From Symbiodinium kawagutii (Eukaryota > Sar > Dinophyceae > Suessiales > Symbiodiniaceae), in NCBI GenBank assembly GCA_009767595.1, contig VSDK01009486.1, forward strand, positions 62,001 through 126,000: a stretch of DNA of 64,000 bases, written 5' to 3'. The position numbers and the translations under genes were made by a program. Shown in pieces: positions 22,340 through 34,320 of this stretch. Below the pieces are notes generated by a model. That model saw only the letters and a list, made by a program, of their open reading frames with translations, searched no databases and was not told the DNA's origin. How positions within the stretch are numbered: position 1 is the stretch's first letter; every line of letters begins with the position of its first letter.

Positions 22340-24378
22340 GAACCGCTGCAACCAGAGTGAGCAAGCAGTTCTGGTTGTTCGACTTCCCAGCCAGATAGCA
22401 ACACTGCCCTTGAATCGCCCTGCTTGCAGGCAAAGCAGCTGAAAACTGTGAAAAACAGCAACGAAAAGTGAAGTGCGGTGGGCTCTTGGCTAACTTTTCG
22501 CTGCCACAAAATCTGACCCCGGGCCTAGTTCTTCTGCACTTGCTTGATAGGAATTTCGAAAATGGATGATGCCACATGATGCCACAATATGAGCCAGGAG
22601 ATTTTTTTAAAACGCCAGAGAAACACATCGAAGTGAATTTTCGATCCAACCGAGCATTTTCTGGTTGTCTACGCAACGAAGCCAGGGGATTCGGGGGGCC
22701 CACTTCCCACGTAATTCAGGTGGCGTTTTCATTTGACTATGCGTCAATATTGACCATCGACAATGGATGATGATAACAGACAATACTAGCGAAAAGAATG
22801 ACTTTTTCATACTTTTTCATTGATCAATCTGGGGCTCAAGCTCACACATCTCGGGATTACTCACCAATTTCTGCGGGTTTCTCTTAGACTCAATGGACAG
22901 TACGGTTTGTTTGGTGGTTCGCCATGTTAAAAAACAATGAGTTTTGGTATAGCTGGCTGGCAGCCATAGGGACTCAAGAAATGGTGGGGCAAGAGATGTG
23001 TGTCACTGTCAGCGTGTGAGAACGATGACAGGAGAACATAAAGCTCCGGGGCAGGGTAATGGTAGCTCTCACGGTCTTTTGGATAGGTGTCTGGCATTTT
23101 TCTTCGCCTCCGGCACAGTTTGCCGCGCGTGGCGGGTTAGACACTCGCGCGGATGGTTCATGGGTCGACAATCGTCGATAAATTTAAAGCCTTCGCGCTG
23201 TCATTGATTCTTCTCGCTGGAGTCCACTGATGCAGTGGAGCAGTCCCAGATGCAAACATTGCAGCATTGATGTCCTCCAAAATGAGTGGTTTCTAGATCT
23301 GAGTCACAATGCTCAGTTCTCGACTATTGGATGAGATTTTTTCTCGGCATGGATCCTGTCAATAGTTTTCACTGGCCCTGTAACATGTTCTAGCACAAAG
23401 GAGCAGCAATTCTACAAAAATCACCCCTTACCAGTCTGCCATGGACAACTTGTGGAGTGAATTAGCATTTGTGAGAAGGTGGAGGTTCAGATGCCTAGTG
23501 ATTGAGGCAAATCAACCACTAGAACCATCACTGATGCATCCAAACCTGGGACTGCACCCGCACGACGCCAAAGTTGGGCCTGATTTGTCCGAGCCGAGCA
23601 GCAGAGAGGCAAGCGATTCTTCAGAGTAACCAGCACTCGTTCAGAGTGTTGCCCTTCCCACTTGCAAGTTGGTTAAGACTCGCCATTTCACAACTGGTAG
23701 TTCCACTAGTGAACCAACATAATTTAACTTACTAGGGGGTAGCACTCTGTATGGTTGCCCAAGACAGATGTACCAGTTCGGGGCCATCAAATTGGTGATT
23801 CTCAGTGGTGAACCAACCATTCTGTAGGTTAATACGAACCGATACGCGAAGGCTTTGGAATTTTCGACATAAATCCACATTTGTTCAGCACAAACCTTCC
23901 CCAAATTGTGATGGAGTCCGACTCGATCGTGCCGACGGGGAACCGTCAACACGGGGACTTCTCAATCTTGACATTTTGCTGTTAATAGAGCTGATGATTG
24001 ACGATACTTCAGCAGTTGTTTGGAAGTCTAGGGCCACTGTTGGGGATGAGTCCGGCTTCAAGATATGACCTGACCATGTCCAAGATTCCATCCCTCAGCT
24101 ACCTGAAGTGGTGAAATTAATTTTTGATTTGGCAGGTTCATTGATGATATCCGGCTGAAGCTATCAGCGATCCAAAGATCATTGGCGAATTAGTACCAAA
24201 AGTGTCTAGTCTTGTGGAGGACGCGTTGTTTCGGCATTGATTTCCGAAACAAATGCCAAGAAAAGGGTAGTATTTTGTGAACATTTTCAAATGGGTAGTA
24301 TTTACAGTAGTCGGCTTTGTCTTGTTTCATGTTTTTGAAAGGGGTAGTATTTACAGCCCATGGCGGTTGATAACTCAG
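22340..24378. other. unique-sequence spacer
   Basis: No exon with two good borders. At 24266-24357 the motif GGGTAGTATTT recurs three times (AAAGGGTAGTATTTTG, ATGGGTAGTATTTACAG, AGGGGTAGTATTTACAG), a small local triplication. Confidence 0.35.
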
Positions 24379-24461
24379 GCCGAGGTCGTGCGACTTGTAG
24401 ATAGTCTCGGCGGCTGTGCGGGACCCACCTGCGCCCAAAAACTGTGGGGAAAGAGCAGCAG
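24379..24461 (+). CDS. short exon
   Basis: ATAACTCAG/ and AGCAG/GTGGTA bound a frame reading AEVVRLVDSLGGCAGPTCAQ then KLWGKSS. The minus strand has a rival (SRTAAETIYKSHDLGLSYQP) with an acceptor in TCCCCACAG. The plus call has the better pair of borders. Confidence 0.45.
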
Positions 24462-26551
24462 GTGGTACCATGGACCCCTGAGAAACAGCTCCAGCCGTCT
24501 GCTGCGCGGAAAAAGACACACGTTGCAGAGGAGCTCCACTCGGCAGATTTATTTGGGGCCTGGATCATGGCATAGCCGGGTTGTGCACAAAGTGTCTTTT
24601 GATTTCGGCGATGGTTAACCTTTGTTATTACACTATGGTTGAGTCTTGTTGAGTCCAGTTTCAGCCTTCTGATACGGCAATTTTGGCGAATTGAAGCACC
24701 AACGGTTTTTCGTCCAAGCGAAAAGAAGGGTTCGTGTGGCCACGCCACGAAGTTTTGGTTTCTGTCAGAACTGTGGTGTGGTGATGAGGATCCCTAGGCC
24801 CAGTACACAGGTTGACAGTCTTCCATTTTACAGGGGTCCCTTGATTCACTCAGACCTTGTCATCCTCTGTTCTTCGCTTTGAGTGTTGACCAAGACCCTC
24901 CAAATTTTGAGGGGCCCTGAGATCCGCCCCTGGACTGTTTCATAGTGTAGCCATCCTTGAGTAGATATCAAATTGAACCGTCTTCAAGCTCGGCAAATGA
25001 TCTATTGAACATGGGGAAGATTGTGGTTGTATACTGATCCTTATCATGATTATGGTTGTTCTATTCTATTAACGGTTATTATACAACCATTGACATGGCT
25101 TATTATTGAACATTGGTTACGGTTGTGATCATGGCTAGCGGGTGCTGCATTGAGGCCTCCCGGCCCATTGGCGCCCGCGGACCCAGCCGAGAGCAGGAGT
25201 TGGGTGTATACATCGGGGACCAATCTGGGCTTGCCAGGGATAAGTTGAGTGATTGAGCATTTATACTCACTTGTGTAGTTCATATGCTATACACTCGTAC
25301 TTTAGTGAGGAGTAGGGATATGCTAAGAGTGTGACATTGAGTAGTTTATATGTCACACTTGTACTTATGTGTGTGGCAGAGAGATGACCTTTTGAGGTTG
25401 GATGTTGTTTGTACACTCTTACAGCGTACAATGGTGTGGCTCGAATTATATGTAAGCAACAAGGATTTGAATTACAAATTTGACACTTTCTGACCGGGTA
25501 CTGTCCAAAATGCGACGATGACCTTCTTTTCGTCAATTGTCATCATTATCAAGCAGCATCAACCAACCGATTCTTTAATGACTATCATTATCCATCATCA
25601 TCCACCACATTTGTTCGCCACTGTTTAGCATCATACCTGGTTGCTATAGCATCAAGCACACCATGATGTCAACCACGAGCATCCATCCGAAACCAGTCAT
25701 GATGAGCCATCATTCAGCAGCTGTGAACAAATCTATCTATTAAACCCGAACAACTCGCACATTAATGGCTACCCAGGATTAATAAACCCCTGGTTGATTA
25801 ACTAGGGGGTATCCCCCAAAAGCCTTGGTTGTCCATTAAAATGGGAACCCCCCTAGTTAATCAACCAGGGGTTTATTAATCCTGGGTAGCCATTACTGAT
25901 GTAGCCAAGCCATGAATCCAGCTAGGCTGTACCCAGCATGAAGCATCATTGAGCAGCTGTTAACATGCAACTCGTTCTGGAACGACCACTACGTTACCCA
26001 ACGTGACTGCTCTCAGCCATAGCCACAAAGCCTTCCATTTTAATCACCAACTCAACAGGGTAATCCAAGCCACTTTACAATCAGGTTAATTGCTTACGAA
26101 TCAACTATCACCCTTGATAACTTGTTAATGAGCTTCTGAACCATTAATAAGCACAACTTTGTTCAATAGCGCATTGATTTAGTGAACAAGTTGATTGACC
26201 ACTAGCAAGCTTTTTGACTGACAGGGCAGTAGCTAATAACCATTTGTAGTCAAAAATAACCAATTGTAATCGTAAATAACCATTTATAAAATCATTTAAT
26301 AACAAACCATTTGTAGCTGTAATCACCATTTGTAACCAGCTTTTTGATAGCTCCAGCTTACAACGGCTGCTTCAGCTGGTGCGCTTCCAGGCTCCTGTGC
26401 CCAGGATGAACCTCCAGGAGAGCTGAGTAGTCGAGGATTGTTCAACCAGTCATGGTTGTTGAGCTAGACATCAATAGTTTCAGATATAGGTAGATGATAT
26501 ATACCTTGGCCTGAATGTTGCTATGTGGTGAATGGTTAAGACATGGTGTGC
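24462..26551. other. intron-like DNA with foldback IR-C
   Basis: Repeat-poor at first, then CATCAACCA motifs (25550-25720), the perfect inverted repeat at 25763-25895, and AACCATTTGTA repeats (26220-26340). A GC-richer patch at 26340-26440 may be an exon (frame ASAGALPGSCAQDEPPGELS), but borders are ambiguous. Confidence 0.4.
25763..25895. mobile_element. foldback element IR-C with 47-bp perfect arms
   Basis: 25763-25809 and 25849-25895 are exact reverse complements over 47 bp (ends TAATGGCTACCCAGG / CCTGGGTAGCCATTA), separated by 39 nt. Such perfect arms imply recent origin, gene conversion or selection. No target-site duplication was found, and it is unrelated to MITE-A. Confidence 0.85.
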
Positions 26552-26653
26552 TAGTATATATATATATATACATTTGTATACCTATATATGTATATGTATT
26601 TGTATACATGTATATATATATATACATATATATATATACATACATATATATTT
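26552..26653. repeat. (TA)n-rich microsatellite
   Basis: Alternating TATATA and GTATACATG blocks with no coding content. Confidence 0.9.
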
Positions 26654-26869
26654 TTACAGGGGTATTTTAAAGCCATTATCTATATAGTTCAGAGATATTG
26701 AAACCTTACCCTGATAACAGCATCAGAACGACTATATATGTAAATCTGTTGGATCTCTGTTTCCTTTCTTCTCTACACAGCAAGCTATTGCTGATAATTT
26801 GCACCATAACTAGATGTTTTGGGAACTGAACATTTCTAAACAATCCAAGAGACATTATTCAATGCTATG

Positions 26870-29310
26870 TGAAAAACCCTAGTTACCCGAGTTTGCCCTC
26901 GTAAAAATGATTAGCCCTAGTTAATCCTAGTTCTAAACCAAAATATTTAGTCAACTACCCTCACCAAAATGGTTAACCCTAGTTACTTATACCTTGATTC
27001 AACTGCTGAAGCCTATACCCTAGAGTGATTAACCTATAGCTATCAACCCTAGCAATATTAGCAAAAAACTAAACAGGTTATGTAACCCAAGTTACCTTAG
27101 TTAGACTGATTAGCCTTAGTTGAAACTCTAGTGAATCCTGCTTATCAACCCTAGTAAAAATTCATAATCTATAGTTATCAAACTATACCTACTATACCCA
27201 GGTTACCGAGGTGAACGAAAGTAGTCAATTCACCCTTAGTTATCAAGCCATAGCTATCGACCCTGAGTAGATAAGCCTATAGTTCCGAAACAAAGTAGTG
27301 GACTAGAATCAACCCTAAGACTTGTTAATCCATAGTTATCAACCTACGCATATTAACCCTAGGCTATCCTTCAAAGTAGGTAATAGCAGTTTCCCTTACA
27401 AAGATACCCTAGTTCATAGTAGCACCTTATGAACGAGTAGTACCTCTGCAGAATGAGCTCATTACCAATTACTATGGTACCTCTAAACAAAAGTAGGATG
27501 CAGGTAACTGTGGAACCTCTGCTTAGCATTGCATAGAGGTTCCACAGTGTTCGCAATGCTAAGCTTAGTGTTACTAATACCCTCGGTTACCTGTTATTAG
27601 GTGGCACAATGCTTGCTTATTTAGTCATGATGCTACCCTACGTACTTGTACCAAAGTTGCCTTAGGACTAGGAACCTACGCAGAAATCCTAGTGAATCCC
27701 TTAGTTACTAGGATTTAGTTTAAAATCTCATAGTTGAAAATTCAATTTGAATCTCATAAATCCACCCAGATTCTAGTTTCTGCATAGTTAACTAGTTAAA
27801 ATCTCGTAGTATAGTTCCCTTAGTATAGTTCCCTTAGTATAGTTCCCTTACTTAATCCCTTAGTTTAGCTGGTTAATCCATAGTTCATCCACAGTGTTAA
27901 ACATAGTGAATCATTAGATGGTTTATCCATAGTTAAATTAGCACAGTTAACTATGGTTAAACTAATGATAATCTAACTATGGTTCATTAAACTCAGTTTA
28001 ACTACGGTTAAATTAATCCACAGTTACCTATGGTCAAACTATGGTTATAGTTAACTTGAACTGGTCAAATTAGCTGGATATCCATGGTTTTTCCACAGTT
28101 AAGTCCCTATAGTTAGTCCTAGTTAGTATCTCCATCCATAGTTAATCCATAGCTACTCAATAATTCACTCCATTATCCCCCACTAAAATCGCTGGTGAAT
28201 CCCTAGTTCATCCATAGATTTATCCATGATTCACTACTCAACTAGCCATTATGGATAAAAACTACGGATCCATAGCTAATCCATTTAAAATCCTAGTGAA
28301 TCCTGAGTTAATCCATAGTTTAACTCATGTTTCAAGGGATTAGATAATCGATAGTTAATCCATAGTCAATTATCCATGGTTAGTGTATCCCTTAGTGATT
28401 TGTTTGCTTACCAACATCTACAGTTGGGACTTTAACACCGGCTCCAAGGCAACCTGATTGGCAGAGCCAGCAGGTCAGAGTCGGCTTCAATGGTGAGAGG
28501 CAACGTGAACACAACATTGCGGCAAGATCAGCTATTAGTTATCCCTGAGTTAAACTCATGTTTTAATCCCTCGTTAATCCTAATCCATAGTTCATCCATA
28601 GTTCATCCATAATTCACTAATTAACTAGCCATTTGTAAATCTCAGTAACTAAGCTAATTAGTTATTAACTAGCCATTAGTAATTCACTAGCCATTAGATT
28701 AAGTATGGATCACTAACTATTAATCCAGGATCCATGATTATCAATCCAGCGATCCATTAATTTAGCTAGTTAATCCATAGGTAATCCATAAAAACTATGG
28801 ATCCATAGTAACTCAGCTAATTAGTTATTAACTAGCCATTAGTGATTAACTAGCTCTTATGGATGAAAACCTATTAACGATGGAGCTATTATGGATTAAC
28901 TATGGATTTCACTATGGAGCTACTCGCCATTATGATATTACTCCTAGTTAATCCATAGGTAATCCATATTAACTACTTAACTAGCCATTAGTAATTCACT
29001 AGCCATTATGACTTAACTATCATTAGATTAACTCCTTAGGATAAACTGTGGATAATCCATTAATCTTTACAGTTTATCCATAGTAGAAACCCTATAGTTT
29101 ACTGTGGGATTAGCTATGGATCCATTAATTTAGCTAGTTAATCCATAGGTAATCCATTAGTAAGTATTCATTAGTGATCCATTAGTAAGTAAACTAATTA
29201 GTAATTAACTAGCCATTAGATTAACTAGTAATTCACTAGCCATTATGGATATTAGTAATTCACTAGCTATTATGCCATTAGATTAACTATGGATTAACTA
29301 GCTAACTATG
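26870..29310. repeat. 2.4-kb degenerate CCCTAGTTA / ATCCATAGTTA array
   Basis: Nearly the whole stretch is built from short related words: CCCTAGTTA and TTAACCCTAG at the left, then AATCCATAGTTAATCC, ACTAGCCATTAG and AACTATGGATCC to the right. Local tandem copies occur, such as AGTATAGTTCCCTT three times at 27808-27858. No exon-like frame. It ends abruptly at the GC-rich exon at 29342. Confidence 0.7.
27507..27564. other. two interlocked perfect inverted repeats
   Basis: Arm A ACTGTGGAACCTCT (27507-27520) pairs with 27535-27548. Arm B GCTTAGCATTGC (27521-27532) pairs with 27553-27564. The order A-B-A'-B' is that of an H-type pseudoknot in RNA or alternative cruciforms in DNA. Confidence 0.8.
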
Positions 29311-29341
29311 GATCCAAAGGGTACATCCCATCTGCTCCCAG

Positions 29342-29493
29342 GACCGCCCAGTGGCCTCGGAGCGCCGCGAGGCGCTGGAGCGCCGCGAGCGCGAGGCCGC
29401 GGAGCGCGAGGCGGTGCGCAACGCGCCGCGGCCACGGCGCGAGGAGCCGCCGGCGCAGCCCAGGCGCCGCGGCGCTGCGGGCGATGGTGGGAG
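29342..29493 (+). CDS. exon, Arg/Glu-rich helical protein fragment
   Basis: The most GC-rich stretch of the window, set in AT-rich repeats. CTGCTCCCAG ends at 29341 and AG/GTGAGG starts at 29494, both consensus. The frame is DRPVASERREALERREREAA then EREAVRNAPRPRREEPPAQP and RRRGAAGDGG, a charged single helix or coiled coil followed by a basic Pro-rich tail. Composition is so biased that other frames are open, but only this one joins both borders with a sensible peptide. Gene not identifiable. Confidence 0.65.
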
Positions 29494-30217
29494 GTGAGGA
29501 GATTTTTGGGGTGAAATCTGTGGTAAAACCAGGGTGAAAGGATGAGATTTGATGAGTTTTTGATGGCTTTTGGTGGTTTTTGGTGGTTTGTGATATGCTT
29601 TCATGGTGATTTGAGACGACTTCGATGATTTGATATATGATTTGGTGAAACACTGGGTGATGGGTAGGGCACGGCGTCAATGCTTGCAGTTGGCAATAAG
29701 ATGCGATAAGTAGTTTCAGTAGTAACAGTTGTCATTTTGGGATCCCAAACTTTTTTAGATCCCTAGGTCCGTACCAACACTGATGGTCCGCCTGAGCCGC
29801 CCCCCATCTCCAAGATGAGAATGGATCCTGCACTATTCATCTTGCGTCGCCATCTCATGATCCTTGTAATCATCAAAACAATAAAAAGGAACAAACATCG
29901 TCAATCACAGCAATACCACGATCATCATTGTCATCTTCAATCAGCATCATCAGGAACATCATCCTGTGCTGCATTCATAAGGAACTGAGAATTGATCGAC
30001 AATGAGTGTATACATTGGAATACCCACCAACCATCCCAAAACTGATTCTCTCTTTGTTGGGTACGGGTACAGCATCTACGGCTGGAACCTTAATTGCCAT
30101 CCAATTGGTTTCCATTGCGTAGTGCTAAACAGTCTACAACCACACATATTGATCACTAACCATCATCAAGTGTTCTCAATCGTCATGAACCATTTTGCAA
30201 CCGTTGTGTAAGCATAG
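29494..30217. other. intron, G-rich start and C-rich end
   Basis: Begins GTGAGGAGATTTTTGGGGTG with TTTTGGTGGTTTTTGGTGG and ends with ATCATCATTGTCATC, ACCAACCATCCC and AACCATCATC. A clear example of the skew switch described in the findings. Confidence 0.55.
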
Positions 30218-30334
30218 CCATGGAGCAAACGCTCAGGCCCGTTGAGAAGGAGAAGCCTTTAGCATCTTCAGATCAGGAGGATCTGGCAGATAAGGACAAG
30301 GACGAGGGGTGTCTGCACGGGGTAGCAGTTCATG
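30218..30334 (+). CDS. exon-like island, acidic peptide
   Basis: AGCATAG/ precedes an ATG at 30220 in good context (GCCATGG). The frame reads MEQTLRPVEKEKPLASSDQE then DLADKDKDEGCLHGVAVH, ending at CATG/GTGCCC. It could be a first coding exon. The peptide is highly charged and probably disordered. Confidence 0.48.
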
Positions 30335-30452
30335 GTGCCCGGAGGGGGGGCAACATGGCCATTGTGGCTGTGGTGATTATTGGTTGTTGGTGGTTGGTGG
30401 TTGGCTGAGGGGGATTGCTATGGAGGGTTTGAATACTTGGTGGAGCCACCAG

Positions 30453-30582
30453 GATGGAAGTACTGCCCTCCAAGTCCACTCTTGAGCGATCCCCTCTTCG
30501 GGTTTCAGGATGTTTTGGGGAGCATGCCTCGCTAGTTGGAGACATGACCGGTCTTACTCACTACTTGTTGATGCGGCTCTAG
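30453..30582 (+). CDS. possible last exon
   Basis: GCCACCAG/ opens onto an ATG frame MEVLPSKSTLERSPLRVSGC then FGEHASLVGDMTGLTHYLLM and TAG at 30580-30582. Spliced in phase to the exon ending at 30334, a different frame would be used (with SPLLSDPLFGFQDVLGSMPR). Both are plausible, so the link is unproven. Confidence 0.35.
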
Positions 30583-30951
30583 TTTTCAACAGCTCAAACC
30601 CATCCTTATTCGGTTCTTATCTCATTGTCATTGGTGGCTACTGTACCATGCTGGTTGGTTGCTACCAATCAATACACAACAAACCATTGGTAATTAGTGA
30701 TTGTTACCTATGATTAATTGCCATTGAATCAGGAACCGTAGTACTAATGACCGGTAAATCACCATAGTTACTCATTCAAATTACCATGGTGCCATGAGGG
30801 TTGAGCCTCCCATGACGTTCTCCCATGGAAGTTACGCAACCTCGGTCAGCCAAACACTGCTGCATCTCACCATCAGAGCTACTCGCAACGCACTCAACAT
30901 CTCTGGCGTTGATGGCTTCAGCGCTTGACAAGGCACCACGCCATACCCCAG

Positions 30952-31021
30952 GAGCACTACAAATCGCGGGATCTCCAGGATTTCATGTTCGGTTTCCCTG
31001 GCAACATGGTCGGTCTCTTTG
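30952..31021 (+). CDS. short exon
   Basis: CCATACCCCAG/ and TTTG/GTAGTC bound a frame EHYKSRDLQDFMFGFPGNMV then GLF. About 100 bp upstream (30831-30925) a second plus frame, MTFSHGSYATSVSQTLLHLT, is open and may be a neighbouring exon. Confidence 0.43.
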
Positions 31022-31221
31022 GTAGTCTCCCTTTAGGAAACACATATGGAAGGCCTGAGAGTATTGGTATAGGAATTTTTCAGCGACGTTGACGAATAGA
31101 TGAAGCAATCACTTTTAGGGTATCGACCTGCTGACATATTCCGACAGCACACGGGAGAATAGCGGGTACCTACCGACAGGCCAGATGCAGTGGTTGGCAA
31201 CCAGAGGAAGACTCGGGGTTA

Positions 31222-31400
31222 TCACCTCCGATTGACCGAGATGATGTTTAGAGCATGCCCCTGAGCCCCTGAGCCCCTGATTTCACCCGTCAAAGTCATA
31301 GAACCAGTCCTGCCTTTGCATTGCTGGGATACCGCCATTGAAGCATTGCTGGGATACCCATGACGCACGTATTCGACCTTGGTGCGGCTAAATCCTTCGT
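31222..31400 (-). CDS. weak exon-like region
   Basis: The minus frame includes EGFSRTKVEYVRHGYPSNAS. A 16-bp direct repeat (GGTATCCCAGCAATGC twice, 31320-31362) and a triplet of CCCCTGAG copies (31257-31281) are embedded. No firm donor. Confidence 0.28.
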
Positions 31401-31449
31401 CAGTTGCACACTTAGCCAAGAGTTCGATTCAGCAGTTTCCTAAGATCAT

Positions 31450-31545
31450 TAGCCAGCATAAGCATCATAAATTCATATCATCAACCAGCACAAGTATATC
31501 ATAAGCATATCATGAGCATATCACAAGCATATCATGAGCATAAAT
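31450..31545 (+). repeat. 11-bp tandem repeat
   Basis: About six imperfect copies of ATATCATAAGC / ATATCATGAGC. Confidence 0.75.
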
Positions 31546-31566
31546 CCATGTCCCCATATGCTTCAC

Positions 31567-31694
31567 CGTTGAAACGGCACCCCGGCTCGACGACGACGAC
31601 TCGCAGCCGTGGAACCTGTGGCGCCATGTGGTGTCGCCTGCTGCGGATGTCGCCGGCTGCGTCCGGCTTGGTGCGACCACAGACCTGGCGGCCA
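31567..31694 (-). CDS. exon on the minus strand
   Basis: On the minus strand GGGCGCCTGCAG leads into GRQVCGRTKPDAAGDIRSRR then HHMAPQVPRLRVVVVEPGCR, closing at AACG/GTGAAG. The plus strand also has a good frame (RLDDDDSQPWNLWRHVVSPA) but without clean borders. Ends only 80 bp before the satellite array. Confidence 0.48.
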
Positions 31695-31772
31695 CTGCAG
31701 GCGCCCAGCGGTGCAGGGAGATCCAAGGAGGCTAACCATGCGCAAGATATTGTAGGTTAACCTAATGGGTAA

Positions 31773-34320
31773 TTGATGCAAACCATTGTAGGGATAATAA
31801 CCATAATGAGTAGCATCGATGCTAATCCCTAATTAGCATAGGAAGACTATTATTGTTGGTTATTATTATGATCCATTTTGATAATAGGGATACTAACCAT
31901 AATAATAGCAACAATGTAGGGATAATAACCATAATGGCCAACAATAATAGGGATAATACTAATCATATAACATTGGATTATGTAGGGATATAAGCCTATT
32001 ATTGTGAACCTAATGTCTTATGCTAATCATCATGGTTAGCATGGTGATAATCATACAATCAGTAATGATTAGCATCAACTGATTGATGTAAAATAACCTT
32101 AATGATCTAATTGATGCAAACCATTGTAGGGATAATAACCATAATGAGTAGCATCGATGCTAATCCCTAATTAGCATAGGAAGACTATTATTGTTGGTTA
32201 TTATTATGATCCATTTTGATAATAGGGATACTAACCATAATAATAGCAACAATGTAGGGATAATAACCATAATGGCCAACAATAATAGGGATAATACTAA
32301 TCATATAACATTGGATTATGTAGGGATATAAGCCTATTATTGTGAACCTAATGTCTTATGCTAATCATCATGGTTAGCATGGTGATAATCATACAATCAG
32401 TAATGATTAGCATCAACTGATTGATGTAAAATAACCTTAATGATCTAATTGATGCAAACCATTGTAGGGATAATAACCATAATGAGTAGCATCGATGCTA
32501 ATCCCTAATTAGCATAGGAAGACTATTATTGTTGGTTATTATTATGATCCATTTTGATAATAGGGATACTAACCATAATAATAGCAACAATGTAGGGATA
32601 ATAACCATAATGGCCAACAATAATAGGGATAATACTAATCATATAACATTGGATTATGTAGGGATATAAGCCTATTATTGTGAACCTAATGTCTTATGCT
32701 AATCATCATGGTTAGCATGGTGATAATCATACAATCAGTAATGATTAGCATCAACTGATTGATGTAAAATAACCTTAATGATCTAATTGATGCAAACCAT
32801 TGTAGGGATAATAACCATAATGAGTAGCATCGATGCTAATCCCTAATTAGCATAGGAAGACTATTATTGTTGGTTATTATTATGATCCATTTTGATAATA
32901 GGGATACTAACCATAATAATAGCAACAATGTAGGGATAATAACCATAATGGCCAACAATAATAGGGATAATACTAATCATATAACATTGGATTATGTAGG
33001 GATATAAGCCTATTATTGTGAACCTAATGTCTTATGCTAATCATCATGGTTAGCATGGTGATAATCATACAATCAGTAATGATTAGCATCAACTGATTGA
33101 TGTAAAATAACCTTAATGATCTAATTGATGCAAACCATTGTAGGGATAATAACCATAATGAGTAGCATCGATGCTAATCCCTAATTAGCATAGGAAGACT
33201 ATTATTGTTGGTTATTATTATGATCCATTTTGATAATAGGGATACTAACCATAATAATAGCAACAATGTAGGGATAATAACCATAATGGCCAACAATAAT
33301 AGGGATAATACTAATCATATAACATTGGATTATGTAGGGATATAAGCCTATTATTGTGAACCTAATGTCTTATGCTAATCATCATGGTTAGCATGGTGAT
33401 AATCATACAATCAGTAATGATTAGCATCAACTGATTGATGTAAAATAACCTTAATGATCTAATTGATGCAAACCATTGTAGGGATAATAACCATAATGAG
33501 TAGCATCGATGCTAATCCCTAATTAGCATAGGAAGACTATTATTGTTGGTTATTATTATGATCCATTTTGATAATAGGGATACTAACCATAATAATAGCA
33601 ACAATGTAGGGATAATAACCATAATGGCCAACAATAATAGGGATAATACTAATCATATAACATTGGATTATGTAGGGATATAAGCCTATTATTGTGAACC
33701 TAATGTCTTATGCTAATCATCATGGTTAGCATGGTGATAATCATACAATCAGTAATGATTAGCATCAACTGATTGATGTAAAATAACCTTAATGATCTAA
33801 TTGATGCAAACCATTGTAGGGATAATAACCATAATGAGTAGCATCGATGCTAATCCCTAATTAGCATAGGAAGACTATTATTGTTGGTTATTATTATGAT
33901 CCATTTTGATAATAGGGATACTAACCATAATAATAGCAACAATGTAGGGATAATAACCATAATGGCCAACAATAATAGGGATAATACTAATCATATAACA
34001 TTGGATTATGTAGGGATATAAGCCTATTATTGTTAACCTAATGTCTTATGCTAATCATCATGGTTAGCATGGTGATAACCATACAATCAGTAATGATTAG
34101 CACCAACTGATTGATGTAAAATAACCATAATGATCTAATTGATGCAAACCATTGTAGGGATAATAACCATAATGAGTAGCATCGATGCTAATCCCTAATT
34201 AGCATAGGAAGACTATTATTGTTGGTTATTATTATGATCCATTTTGATAATAGGGATACTAACCATAATAATAGCAACAATGTAGGGATAATAACCATAA
34301 TGACCAACAATAATAGGGAT
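31773..34320. repeat. satellite array, 338-bp unit, about 7.5 copies
   Basis: Units start with TTGATGCAAACCATTGTAGG at 31773, 32111, 32449, 32787, 33125, 33463, 33801 and 34139: exactly 338 bp each time. The first six are essentially identical. The seventh has a few changes (for example TGTTAACC for TGTGAACC near 34032). The eighth diverges after about 34310. Each unit contains GTAGGGATAATAACCATAAT twice, so it arose from a smaller repeat. It has no open frame of 60 codons. High identity means recent amplification or active homogenisation. It could also be under- or over-collapsed in assembly. Confidence 0.97.

Noticed and set aside
31773-34320. CRISPR-like array
   Set aside because: Units are contiguous 338-bp repeats with no variable spacers, in a eukaryotic genome.
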